DNA of 6,187 nt from Gammaproteobacteria bacterium (GTDB taxonomy: Bacteria > Pseudomonadota > Gammaproteobacteria > SZUA-229). The position numbers and the translations under genes were made by a program. This document shows, piece after piece, positions 1 through 5,646 of the stretch. Location of the stretch: assembly GCA_024278435.1 (NCBI GenBank), contig JAJRTD010000052.1, positions 1 through 6,187 on the forward strand, read 5' to 3'. Under the pieces are notes generated by a model. It did not search any database, was not told where the DNA came from, and saw nothing but the letters and a program-made list of their open reading frames with translations. Positions within the stretch are counted from its first letter, which is position 1. Every line of letters begins with the position of its first letter.

Positions 1-8
1 AGTTATAA

Positions 9-138
9 GGAACCTCTGAACAAGTGTCATTCAGAGCGCAGCGAAGAATCTTATGTTCCGTAAATATCTGATTGCACAGTGGCATAAGATCCTTCGACTT
101 CGCTCAGGATGACAAATAAGGACTTATTCAGAGGTTCC
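9..138. mobile_element. IS5-like MITE (non-autonomous, about 130 bp)
   Basis: The two ends form a terminal inverted repeat: 16 bases at 9-24 match the reverse complement of 123-138 at 15 of 16 positions. The arms continue inward, less perfectly, to about 55 and 83, leaving a loop of about 27 bases. The inner arms (25-53 and 85-114) carry the widespread bacterial repeat that reads TGTCATCCTGAGCGAAG on the minus strand. The terminal bases GGAA....GAACAAG resemble the 16-bp end of E. coli IS5 as I remember it (about 12 of 16). IS5 targets CTAA-type sites. Here CTAA follows the right end (139-142) and ATAA precedes the left end (5-8), so a slightly decayed 4-bp target duplication is plausible. 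There is no coding capacity, so movement would need a transposase acting in trans. The MITE shape is visible; the IS5 assignment is inference. Confidence 0.75.
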
Positions 139-142
139 CTAA

Positions 143-156
143 CGCTCTGAATGACA
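143..156 (-). repeat. Extra inverted copy of the MITE arm segment
   Basis: These 14 bases are the exact reverse complement of 25-38 inside the MITE, yet they lie outside its right terminus. With this copy, the heptamer CTCTGAA or its complement occurs four times in alternating orientation (14-20, 30-36, 127-133, 145-151). Each MITE end can therefore form its own short hairpin as well as the long end-to-end stem. It could be a remnant of an earlier insertion or part of a longer element boundary. Confidence 0.6.
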
Positions 157-183
157 TTAGTCCGATGTTTCATAAGTTTATAA

Positions 184-218
184 ATTACTACTTACAACAT
201 ACTACCTACTTATAACTT
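184..218. repeat. 7-bp-periodic AT-rich repeat before the M48 gene
   Basis: Five consecutive heptamers share a core: TAC falls at 186, 193, 200 and 207, and AAC at 214, exactly seven bases apart. Read from 187 the units are ACTACTT, ACAACAT, ACTACCT and then decayed copies. The array runs to within ten bases of the M48 start codon and occupies the place where a Shine-Dalgarno sequence would be expected. It resembles the more regular heptad array at 5089-5158. Confidence 0.5.
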
Positions 219-227
219 TCATTTATT

Positions 228-2180
228 ATGAATTTTTTCGAAGCCCAGGACTCAGCCAGGCGCAGTACCAGCCTGCTGATTGTGCTGTTCATGCTGGCAA
301 TCATTATTCTGCTGGCCCTGAGCAACCTGATTGTTTTTGAGTTTCTCTATTATGTGAATGCCGGCAGCCTGAGCCTGTCACCGGCGCAGCTGGAAACCGT
401 CTATGATCCGGAGATGAGCATTCTGCTGAGTGTTTCCATTATCCTGTTTATCACCCTCGGCAGTCTGTATAAACTGGTGCAGCTTTCTTCCGGTGGGTCG
501 GCTATCGCCCGTTACCTTGGCGGGGTGATTGTGCCGCGCAGCAGCAGTGATCCGCTGCATCAGAAAATCCTCAACGTGGTGGAGGAAATGGCCATCGCAT
601 CAGGTACACCGGTGCCGCAGGTTTATATTTTAGAAGAGCCGGGAATCAACGCTTTTGCCGCCGGCTGGAAAACCACCAATGCTGTTATCGGTATTACCCG
701 GGGAGCGCTGGAACGTTTGTCACGTGATGAATTGCAGGGTGTAATCGCGCATGAGTTCAGTCATATTTTTAACGGTGACATGCGCCTGAATATCCGCTTG
801 ATCGCGGTGCTGCACGGCATACTAATGATTGGCATGCTGGGCAGAATGATCCTGCGTTCCATGCGCTATATGGGCCGCTCGCGGAGCCGGAATGACGGTC
901 GCGCGGTGCTGGTTATTTTCGGTATTGGCGCTTCGCTGATGGTGGTCGGTTATTCCGGCATCTTTTTCGGCAACTGGATCAAATCACTGATCAGCCGGCA
1001 GCGTGAATACCTGGCGGATGCCTCAGCGGTACAGTTTACCCGCTCGGCTGAAGGGATTGGCAATGCCCTGAAAAAAATCGGCGGCGCCGTCCCCGGCTCG
1101 GCACTGTTAACCGCTTCCGTTGATGAATACAGCCATGCTTACTTTGCCGAAGGTGTTGAAGGGCTCAGCATGTTTTCGTTTTCCACACACCCGCCGTTAA
1201 AGGAACGTATACGGCGTATTGATCCCCGGTGGGACGGTAAATACCTGTTTGAGAAGAGCAAACCGGTTAGCGAAACCGCCGGCAGCCCGTCCGATACAAA
1301 GCAGCAGTTAAAGGCCAAGGTTGCTACTGCTATTATGACCGGCGGCGGTTTTGCCATGAACCATGCCATCAACGCGCTGGACAGTATCGGCGATGTCGGT
1401 CAGGAAAAAATGGATGCAGCGAAGCTGTGGCGCCAGCAACTACCGGATGATATTCGCAGCCAGGCCGAAAACCCCTACGGTGCCCAGGCGCTGATACTGG
1501 CCCTGCTGTTACACGAAGATACTGACATTCAGCAGCAACAGTACCAGGTGCTTGATGAGGTGATCGGTGAACTGCACAGCAATAATGTCCGGCAGTTGCA
1601 GCAACAGGTGGCCGAACTGGACCGCGCCCAGACACTGCCGCTGATTGACCTGACGCTGCCAACATTAAGGGAAATGACGGTTGAACAGTACCAGCGTTTT
1701 AAACAGTGCCTGCAGGCGCTGATTGCTGCCGACAAAAAAGTGGATCTGCGCGAGTGGATTATTCAGCGCCTGCTGACGCAGCACCTGGATGACCAGTACA
1801 AGCTGCGCAAAAAACCGGTGGCAAAATATTTTGTACTGGGTTCGGCAAAAAAATCCAGCGAGCTGATGCTTTCCATGCTGGCTTATATCGAGCATAAAGA
1901 CAGCGAGCAGGCGAGGCAGGCTTTTAGGGCCGCCACGCGTGCCGTCGGTGCCGGTGCCCTGAAGATGCTGGACAAAGACAGGATTTCGCTGAACAGCCTT
2001 AATGCCGCCATGGATGATCTTGAGTTTCTGAAACCGCCGTTAAAGAAACGTTTTCTGCAGGCCTGTGTCAGCTGTATCGCTCACGATGGCAAGGTCACTA
2101 TCCCCGCCTATGAACTGACCCGGGCAATTGCCAGTTGCCTGGACTGCCCGATGCCGCCGGTACTGGTTAATCAAGCGTAA
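228..2180 (+). CDS. Membrane M48-family zinc metallopeptidase with long C-terminal extension
   Basis: A predicted integral inner-membrane zinc protease, in the same family as HtpX, probably acting in membrane protein quality control. Hydrophobic segments lie at residues about 15-42, 64-84, 190-209 and 226-248. The zinc site is visible: HEFSH (H175, E176, H179) and the downstream glutamate E260 in REYLAD. HPPL at 321-324 matches the conserved end of the peptidase domain. HtpX proteins are about 290 residues; this one has 650. Residues about 345-650 form a soluble, helix-rich extension with two stretches reminiscent of TerB-like acidic motifs (AADKKVDLREW near 500-510 and AHDGKVT near 618-624). 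The N-terminus MNFFEAQD is typical of these long M48 proteins and supports the ATG at 228; an in-frame stop sits at 213. No Shine-Dalgarno is evident. Relatives often follow lemA, but nothing upstream is visible here. The substrate is unknown. Confidence 0.9.
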   Translation: MNFFEAQDSARRSTSLLIVLFMLAIIILLALSNLIVFEFLYYVNAGSLSLSPAQLETVYDPEMSILLSVSIILFITLGSLYKLVQLSSGGSAIARYLGGVIVPRSSSDPLHQKILNVVEEMAIASGTPVPQVYILEEPGINAFAAGWKTTNAVIGITRGALERLSRDELQGVIAHEFSHIFNGDMRLNIRLIAVLHGILMIGMLGRMILRSMRYMGRSRSRNDGRAVLVIFGIGASLMVVGYSGIFFGNWIKSLISRQREYLADASAVQFTRSAEGIGNALKKIGGAVPGSALLTASVDEYSHAYFAEGVEGLSMFSFSTHPPLKERIRRIDPRWDGKYLFEKSKPVSETAGSPSDTKQQLKAKVATAIMTGGGFAMNHAINALDSIGDVGQEKMDAAKLWRQQLPDDIRSQAENPYGAQALILALLLHEDTDIQQQQYQVLDEVIGELHSNNVRQLQQQVAELDRAQTLPLIDLTLPTLREMTVEQYQRFKQCLQALIAADKKVDLREWIIQRLLTQHLDDQYKLRKKPVAKYFVLGSAKKSSELMLSMLAYIEHKDSEQARQAFRAATRAVGAGALKMLDKDRISLNSLNAAMDDLEFLKPPLKKRFLQACVSCIAHDGKVTIPAYELTRAIASCLDCPMPPVLVNQA

Positions 2181-2325
2181 AACCCTACCGTTACAGAGGC
2201 ACGGCCTTATATATTATTAATTGTGCCCCGCTCGCAGATAACAGAAAAGCTCTCTCTGTGTGTTTTGTACATCTGTAGTGAGGCCTTTCAGGTTTTTTCT
2301 TAAAATCGCCTGCTGTTGTGTAGTC

Positions 2326-2334
2326 TGGTACAAT
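2326..2334 (+). promoter_or_regulatory. Extended -10 promoter candidate for dcd
   Basis: TGG followed by TACAAT fits an extended -10 element (TGnTAnnnT) about 39 bases before the dcd start, with no convincing -35. It implies a transcript start near 2341 and a roughly 30-base leader. The rest of the 2181-2372 spacer shows no gene. I saw only weak hairpin potential near 2240-2265 and T-runs at 2293-2298 and 2342-2347, not enough to call a terminator for the M48 gene. Confidence 0.4.
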
Positions 2335-2362
2335 CTCCTCGTTTTTTATCTCTCTAATTTCC

Positions 2363-2369
2363 GGGGTGA
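2363..2369 (+). promoter_or_regulatory. dcd: Ribosome-binding site setting the dcd TTG start
   Basis: GGGGTGA ends three bases before TTG at 2373, which is the right spacing for pairing of GGTGA with the 3' end of 16S rRNA. Its last three bases are also an in-frame stop codon (TGA), so the reading frame cannot extend further upstream. Together these support TTG as the true start. Confidence 0.7.
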
Positions 2370-2372
2370 ACC

Positions 2373-2939
2373 TTGAGTATTAAATCTGATCAATGGATCC
2401 GTCGCATGGCCGAGCAGGGCATGATTTCGCCGTTTGAATCGGGGCAGAAACGCCTTGCTGACAATGGTGACCGTATTATTTCCTATGGCACTTCCAGCTA
2501 TGGTTACGATGTGCGCTGTGCCGATGAATTCAAGATTTTCACCAATATCAACTCAGCCGTGGTTGATCCCAAGGATTTTTCCGAGCACAGCTTTGTCGAC
2601 TTTAAGGGTGATGTCTGCATTATTCCACCCAACTCTTTCGCCCTGGCGCGTACCGTCGAGCTGTTCAGGATTCCACGCAGTGTTCTGACCATCTGCCTGG
2701 GCAAGTCCACCTATGCGCGCTGCGGCATTATCGTCAACGTCACCCCGCTGGAGCCGGAATGGGAAGGCCATGTGACGCTGGAGTTTTCCAATACCACGCC
2801 GCTGCCGGCAAAAATCTATGCCAATGAAGGCGTGGCGCAGATGCTGTTCTTTGAATCGGACGAGGTCTGCGAAACCTCCTATGCTGACCGTGGCGGCAAA
2901 TACCAGGGGCAGAAGGGTGTGACCCTGCCCAAGGCATAA
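2373..2939 (+). CDS. dcd: dCTP deaminase
   Basis: A cytosolic enzyme of the trimeric dUTPase/Dcd fold that converts dCTP to dUTP and ammonia, feeding dUMP to thymidylate synthase. The 188-residue protein has the full length of the Pseudomonas/Neisseria type, which is distinct from the 193-residue E. coli form. Diagnostic stretches are [16 protein letters not shown] (41-56), the catalytic-site segment GKSTYARCG (110-118, with S112 and R116), and VTLEFSN (134-140), whose E137 corresponds to the general-base glutamate. The C-terminal DRGGKYQGQ (172-180) forms the nucleotide lid in this family. It starts at TTG: the N-terminus [12 protein letters not shown] matches relatives, and the next in-frame ATG would cut off this conserved segment. 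A gene for an unknown exported protein follows after 18 bases, probably on the same transcript. Confidence 0.96.
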   Translation: MSIKSDQWIRRMAEQGMISPFESGQKRLADNGDRIISYGTSSYGYDVRCADEFKIFTNINSAVVDPKDFSEHSFVDFKGDVCIIPPNSFALARTVELFRIPRSVLTICLGKSTYARCGIIVNVTPLEPEWEGHVTLEFSNTTPLPAKIYANEGVAQMLFFESDEVCETSYADRGGKYQGQKGVTLPKA

Positions 2940-2957
2940 CGGTTTCTGGTTTCTGCC

Positions 2958-3605
2958 GTGAAAATCTTTTTTTCATTGTTTGTCTTGCTGGCCGTGGTGC
3001 TGGCGGTTTATCCCTTTCTCGATGAGTCTGAAAATACCCGCACGGTTACCGGCCTGCCGTGGCAGATTGAGCTTTTGCCCGATGGGTCGACACAGGTGTT
3101 CGGCCTGAGCATCGGCAAGAGCCGGCTGTCGGATGCGCTGGCGGTTCTCGGTAATGATATGGAGCTGGCGATTATTGCCGCCGCGGATGAGAGCGGTAAC
3201 CTTGAGATGTATTACGGGCACTACAAGGCAGGCCTGCTTTCCGGCAAGCTGGTGCTGCAGACCAGTGCCAGTGCCGGCAACATAAAGCGCTGGCGCGATA
3301 ACGCGGTGAAGTCCGAGTATATGGCGACCGGGCTGGCGAAAAAATACATGCTGGCGGATGCCGACCGGGCCGAAATTCTCAACGAGACCATTACCAGTCT
3401 TACCTTTATTCCTTCAGTAAACCTGGATGAGGATATTGTTATTGCGCGTTTTGGCGAGCCGGCACAGCGTATCCAGGGTGAGGGCGTCAGCCATTTCCTG
3501 TATCCGCAGAAAGGCCTGCATATTGCCCTGCATGAAAATTCAAAAGAAGTATTACAGTATGTGCTGCCGAAAGATTTTCAGCAGCTGGCGCAGCCGCTAC
3601 AGTAG
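2958..3605 (+). CDS. Conserved hypothetical exported or membrane-anchored protein
   Basis: I do not recognise a named family. The 215-residue product begins with one lysine and a hydrophobic stretch (about residues 3-20), followed by an acidic, soluble remainder, so it is probably an N-terminally anchored or secreted protein facing the periplasm. There is no lipobox cysteine. Two segments look weakly alike: FGLSIGKSRLSDALAVLG (48-65) and VIARFGEPAQRI (161-172), the latter followed by HFLYPQKGLHIAL (179-191). This recalls the G-x-P...YP...GL pattern of small BamE/SmpA-like envelope domains, but that is only a guess. The GTG start at 2958 is the earliest good start and preserves the signal-like segment. 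No Shine-Dalgarno is evident, so translation may be coupled to dcd, which ends 18 bases upstream. It converges on the HAD gene. Confidence 0.75.
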   Translation: MKIFFSLFVLLAVVLAVYPFLDESENTRTVTGLPWQIELLPDGSTQVFGLSIGKSRLSDALAVLGNDMELAIIAAADESGNLEMYYGHYKAGLLSGKLVLQTSASAGNIKRWRDNAVKSEYMATGLAKKYMLADADRAEILNETITSLTFIPSVNLDEDIVIARFGEPAQRIQGEGVSHFLYPQKGLHIALHENSKEVLQYVLPKDFQQLAQPLQ

Positions 3606-3659
3606 AACTGTATTACGGTTGCCATCCGGGGGCGGGGGGGTTAAAACAATAAACCGTCA

Positions 3660-3676
3660 TTCGCGTTCTTCGCGAA
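3660..3676. terminator. Hairpin between convergent genes, possible terminator
   Basis: TTCGCG at 3660-3665 pairs perfectly with CGCGAA at 3671-3676 across a five-base loop, in the 78-bp gap between two convergent genes. A second small hairpin (CAGGT/ACCTG, 3678-3682 and 3686-3690) overlaps the HAD stop codon. Neither has an immediate T-run. On the minus strand a T-rich stretch follows about ten bases later, so termination of the HAD transcript is possible but weakly supported. Confidence 0.3.
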
Positions 3677-3683
3677 CCAGGTG

Positions 3684-4337
3684 TTACCTGAAGCTGATTA
3701 CCGGCCAGCCCCTGTCCTGCGCAACGACCTTTAACTGCTCGTCCGGATCCACCGCAATTGCTGTGCTGACAATCTCCAGTAACGGCAGGTCATTATGCGA
3801 GTCGCTGTAGAAGGTGCTGCCTTCAAGATCGTGATGGGTATTTTCCAGCCATTGCTGCAGCCGGGTGATCTTGCCCTGCTGAAAACACGGTGTACCGGCG
3901 ACTTTCCCCGTATATTTGCCATCGATCATTTCCGGGTCGGTGGCAATCAGGTCATCTACCTGGAAGGCTTCGGCAATCGGCTGTGTCACAAAGCGGTTGG
4001 TTGCAGTAATGATTACCGTGATGTCACCCAGGTCACGGTGCTTCCGGATCTGCTTTATGCCTGCCTCGGTCATTACCGGCCGGATGTGTTTTTGCATAAA
4101 TTCAGTATGCAGTTGCTGCAGCATTTCCGCAGGAAACTGGGTCAACGGTTTTAACGAAAAAGCCAGAAACTCATAGATATCCAGCGTACCTTTTTTATAC
4201 TCGTCATAAAAATACTGGTTGGCGGCTTCGTAGGTCGTTTTGTCTACCAGGCCTTTTTCTACCAGGAAACACCCCCAGAGAAAGTCGCTGTCATCGGCAA
4301 GCAGGGTGTTATCAAGGTCAAAGAGCGCTAAAGCCAT
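3684..4337 (-). CDS. HAD-superfamily phosphatase (subfamily IB, SerB-like)
   Basis: A predicted cytosolic Mg-dependent phosphomonoesterase. All HAD motifs are present: motif I DLDNT (nucleophile D7 and acid/base D9), motif II threonine T111 in IITAT, motif III lysine K156 in QGKITRL, and motif IV SDSHNDLP (D179, D183). The helical insert between motifs I and II (residues about 15-90) is of the C1-cap kind found in phosphoserine phosphatase-like IB proteins. At 217 residues it is complete. The substrate cannot be read from the sequence; relatives act on phosphoserine, other small phosphates or lipid phosphates. ATG at 4337 places motif I at the usual distance from the N-terminus, although no strong Shine-Dalgarno precedes it. 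It is divergent from rppH; as I recall, a HAD gene of this type next to rppH is common in Pseudomonas and relatives. Confidence 0.9.
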   Translation of the reverse strand: MALALFDLDNTLLADDSDFLWGCFLVEKGLVDKTTYEAANQYFYDEYKKGTLDIYEFLAFSLKPLTQFPAEMLQQLHTEFMQKHIRPVMTEAGIKQIRKHRDLGDITVIITATNRFVTQPIAEAFQVDDLIATDPEMIDGKYTGKVAGTPCFQQGKITRLQQWLENTHHDLEGSTFYSDSHNDLPLLEIVSTAIAVDPDEQLKVVAQDRGWPVISFR

Positions 4338-4371
4338 GGTATCTGCAGAAATTAGTGGTTAAAAAACGGGC

Positions 4372-4400
4372 ATGTTACTGGCTTATTGTTTCCGGCTCAA
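4372..4400 (-). promoter_or_regulatory. Candidate promoter for the HAD phosphatase gene
   Basis: On the minus strand TTGAGC (4395-4400) and TAACAT (4372-4377) are separated by exactly 17 bases. Each matches the sigma-70 consensus at four of six positions. Transcription would begin about 28 bases before the ATG. The -35 region lies inside the inverted repeat at 4380-4421. Confidence 0.35.
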
Positions 4401-4421
4401 CGTAAAACCGGCGGATAAGCC
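4380..4421. repeat. Composite inverted repeat in the HAD/rppH spacer
   Basis: GGCTTAT (4380-4386) is the perfect reverse complement of ATAAGCC (4415-4421), and nested inside are CCGG at 4392-4395 and CCGG at 4408-4411. The structure overlaps the proposed HAD promoter, so it could be an operator or an RNA hairpin on either transcript. No known regulator site is recognised. Confidence 0.35.
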
Positions 4422-4441
4422 TTTCCGGGTATCAGGCGATG

Positions 4442-4459
4442 TATTAGAAAGCACTAATA
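4442..4459. repeat. Palindrome TATTAG-N6-CTAATA
   Basis: Two perfect 6-base half sites separated by six bases, giving an 18-bp dyad typical in size of a dimeric repressor operator. It lies between the divergent HAD and rppH genes. The regulator is unknown, and chance occurrence in this AT-rich spacer cannot be excluded. Confidence 0.35.
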
Positions 4460-4468
4460 TCGCGTTGA

Positions 4469-4522
4469 TTTTTCGAGCAAATTTTTTTAGCAAAATATTT
4501 TTTTTACTGATTTTAAACTTTT
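4469..4522. other. AT-rich stretch with repeated A/T tracts upstream of rppH
   Basis: T- or A-runs of 4 to 8 bases occur at about 4469-4473, 4482-4488, 4492-4495, 4498-4505, 4511-4514 and 4519-4522. The spacing is roughly one helical turn, which may bend the DNA or act as an UP-like element for a promoter just downstream. It is non-coding; a short ORF across it is made only of AT-rich low-complexity codons. Confidence 0.4.
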
Positions 4523-4537
4523 ATTATTTCAGCGGTC

Positions 4538-4546
4538 TGTTATTAT
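4538..4546 (+). promoter_or_regulatory. Candidate extended -10 promoter for rppH
   Basis: TGT followed by TATTAT fits TGnTATAAT with one mismatch in the hexamer. It sits right after the A/T tracts and would give a leader of about 60 bases before rppH. A second possible -10 (TATAAA at 4587-4592) lies closer to the gene. Neither has a good -35. Confidence 0.35.
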
Positions 4547-4615
4547 CAATGTAACGAAAATTTTACTGGTATGTGATGACTTATTGTATAAAACATACCC
4601 AGATGGTATTGACAA

Positions 4616-5083
4616 GTGATTGATTCTAAAGGTTTTAGAGCAAATGTCGGCATCATCCTGAGTAATTCCGACGGCAAGGTTTTCTGGGCACGTCGAGCCG
4701 GGCAGAATAACTGGCAGTTCCCCCAGGGCGGCATTGATAAAGATGAATCGCCGACTGAGGCGATGTATCGTGAATTGCATGAAGAGACAGGATTGTTGCC
4801 TGAGCACGTAGAGGTTGTCGGCAAAACAGATGACTGGTTACGTTACCGTATTCCGGATCACCTGTTGCGCCGCCGGTCCAAACCGCTGTGCATTGGCCAG
4901 AAGCAGATATGGTTCTTTTTGCGCCTGGTTGGTTGCGAAAGTGATTTTGACCTGCGTTGCAGTGACAAGCCCGAATTTGACCGCTGGCGCTGGGTGGATT
5001 ACTGGGCACCGGTGGATGAGATCGTCTCGTTCAAGCGCAAGGTATACAGGCAGGCCTTGCGTGAGCTGGAAAGGTTCGTATAG
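4616..5083 (+). CDS. rppH: RNA pyrophosphohydrolase (Nudix)
   Basis: A cytosolic Nudix hydrolase that removes pyrophosphate from the triphosphorylated 5' end of mRNA, leaving a monophosphate that stimulates RNase E-dependent decay. The Nudix box is complete at residues 38-60: G38, E44, then REL.EETGL with the metal-binding glutamates E53, E56 and E57. The N-terminus [20 protein letters not shown] (33-40) and the later segments [12 protein letters not shown] and [11 protein letters not shown] are characteristic of RppH. At 155 residues it lacks the basic tail of the 176-residue E. coli protein but is close to the length in Pseudomonas. GTG at 4616 matches the conserved start, though no clear Shine-Dalgarno is seen. 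In E. coli and many relatives ptsP follows rppH. Here the gene ends at a repeat array facing hemJ instead. Confidence 0.95.
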   Translation: MIDSKGFRANVGIILSNSDGKVFWARRAGQNNWQFPQGGIDKDESPTEAMYRELHEETGLLPEHVEVVGKTDDWLRYRIPDHLLRRRSKPLCIGQKQIWFFLRLVGCESDFDLRCSDKPEFDRWRWVDYWAPVDEIVSFKRKVYRQALRELERFV

Positions 5084-5088
5084 AAGCA

Positions 5089-5158
5089 TTCGTTATTCGT
5101 GGTTCATTATTCGTCGTTCGCAAAAACGAATAACGAGCCGCGAACTACGAACAACGTT
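5089..5158. repeat. Inverted pair of heptamer-repeat arrays between rppH and hemJ
   Basis: The left half has TTCGT-type units starting at 5089, 5096, 5103, 5110 and 5117, exactly seven bases apart. The right half has the complementary ACGAA-type units starting at 5126, 5133, 5140, 5147 and 5154, again exactly seven apart. The halves (5091-5121 and 5126-5156) pair at 21 of 31 positions around a short A-rich loop. They fill nearly the whole 77-bp gap between the two stop codons. There is no T-run for classic termination, but the stem could act as a processing or termination structure for both genes. Confidence 0.8.
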
Positions 5159-5160
5159 CT

Positions 5161-5583
5161 TCAATAAGGCTGCAGCTCGACCAGCAGCACCACCGCAACC
5201 AGGATAAACACCGGCAGTTCATTAAACCAGCGGTACCAGACGTGGCTGTGCCGGTTCCTGTCATTCTTGAAGTCCTTGAGCAGTTTCCCGCAATACAGGT
5301 GGTAGACCACCAGCAGGCTGACCAGTGCCAGCTTGGCCTGCAGCCAGAAAACGCCCAGCATGCCGTAGCCCAGGAAGTGAATCAACCAGAAACCAAGCAA
5401 GATGGTGATGATAGCGCCGGGAGCGGCAATGCCGTAATACAGCTTGCGCTCCATGATCTTAAAGCGCTGATTGCTGGCCTCGTCTTCGGCAGCAGCATGA
5501 TAGACATACAGCCTCGGCAGGTAGAAAAGTGCGGCAAACCAGGTCACCATAAAAATTATATGGAAAGCTTTAACCCATAACAT
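5161..5583 (-). CDS. hemJ: Protoporphyrinogen IX oxidase, HemJ type
   Basis: A small integral membrane protein that oxidises protoporphyrinogen IX to protoporphyrin IX, the penultimate step of haem synthesis, in bacteria lacking HemG or HemY. Its 140 residues contain four hydrophobic segments at about 4-24, 49-71, 78-97 and 122-138. Family hallmarks are the N-terminal histidine in KAFHIIFMVTWFA (H8, a likely haem ligand), FYLPRLYVYH (20-29), the segment LQAKLALV with K84, and WYRWFNELP (116-124). The ATG at 5583 gives the usual HemJ N-terminus; a weak CGGA precedes it by about six bases. Divergent from argC, an arrangement I recall in other gammaproteobacteria. Older annotations call such proteins UPF0093 or CopD-like. 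Confidence 0.9.
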   Translation of the reverse strand: MLWVKAFHIIFMVTWFAALFYLPRLYVYHAAAEDEASNQRFKIMERKLYYGIAAPGAIITILLGFWLIHFLGYGMLGVFWLQAKLALVSLLVVYHLYCGKLLKDFKNDRNRHSHVWYRWFNELPVFILVAVVLLVELQPY

Positions 5584-5599
5584 AAGAAGTCCGTCTAAA

Positions 5600-5628
5600 A
5601 TATTAATTTGGCAGATAATTTACGTTAA
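5600..5628 (-). promoter_or_regulatory. Candidate promoter for hemJ
   Basis: On the minus strand TTAACG (5623-5628) and TAATAT (5600-5605) are 17 bases apart, each matching four of six consensus bases. The -35 lies inside the 15-bp palindrome at 5617-5631, so a protein bound there would block this promoter. Confidence 0.3.
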
Positions 5629-5646
5629 ATTGACTATTATTATCTG
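5612..5646. promoter_or_regulatory. Two overlapping inverted repeats, possible operator between hemJ and argC
   Basis: AATTTA (5617-5622) and TAAATT (5626-5631) form a perfect dyad around CGT. Overlapping it, CAGATAAT (5612-5619) and ATTATCTG (5639-5646) form a second perfect 8-base inverted repeat with a 19-base spacer. A TTGACT sequence (5630-5635) could be a -35 for argC, but no well-spaced -10 follows. No match to the E. coli ARG box is seen. The regulator is unknown. Confidence 0.4.

Noticed and set aside
1369..1665. 98-codon open frame on the minus strand inside the M48 gene
   Set aside because: It lies wholly within a strongly supported coding region, has no family resemblance, and is a shadow of its composition.
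2240..2300. Terminator after the M48 gene
   Set aside because: Only a five-base stem (ACAGA/TCTGT) with mismatches inside, and T-runs not directly after a stable hairpin.
3427..3810. 127-codon plus-strand frame spanning the end of the unknown gene and the start of the HAD region
   Set aside because: It overlaps two better-supported genes in other frames, and its product is low-complexity with no recognisable motif.
4372..4554. 60-codon plus-strand frame in the HAD/rppH spacer
   Set aside because: Its second half is encoded by A/T tracts and gives only hydrophobic low-complexity residues; it has no ribosome-binding site or family signal.
4609..4614. Perfect TTGACA hexamer just before rppH
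   Set aside because: A promoter with this -35 would need its -10 inside the rppH coding region, and no good -10 lies 16-18 bases downstream.
5089..5158. CRISPR-like or tRNA-like structure in the rppH/hemJ gap
   Set aside because: Units are 7 bases with no spacers, and no cloverleaf or tRNA signature is present.
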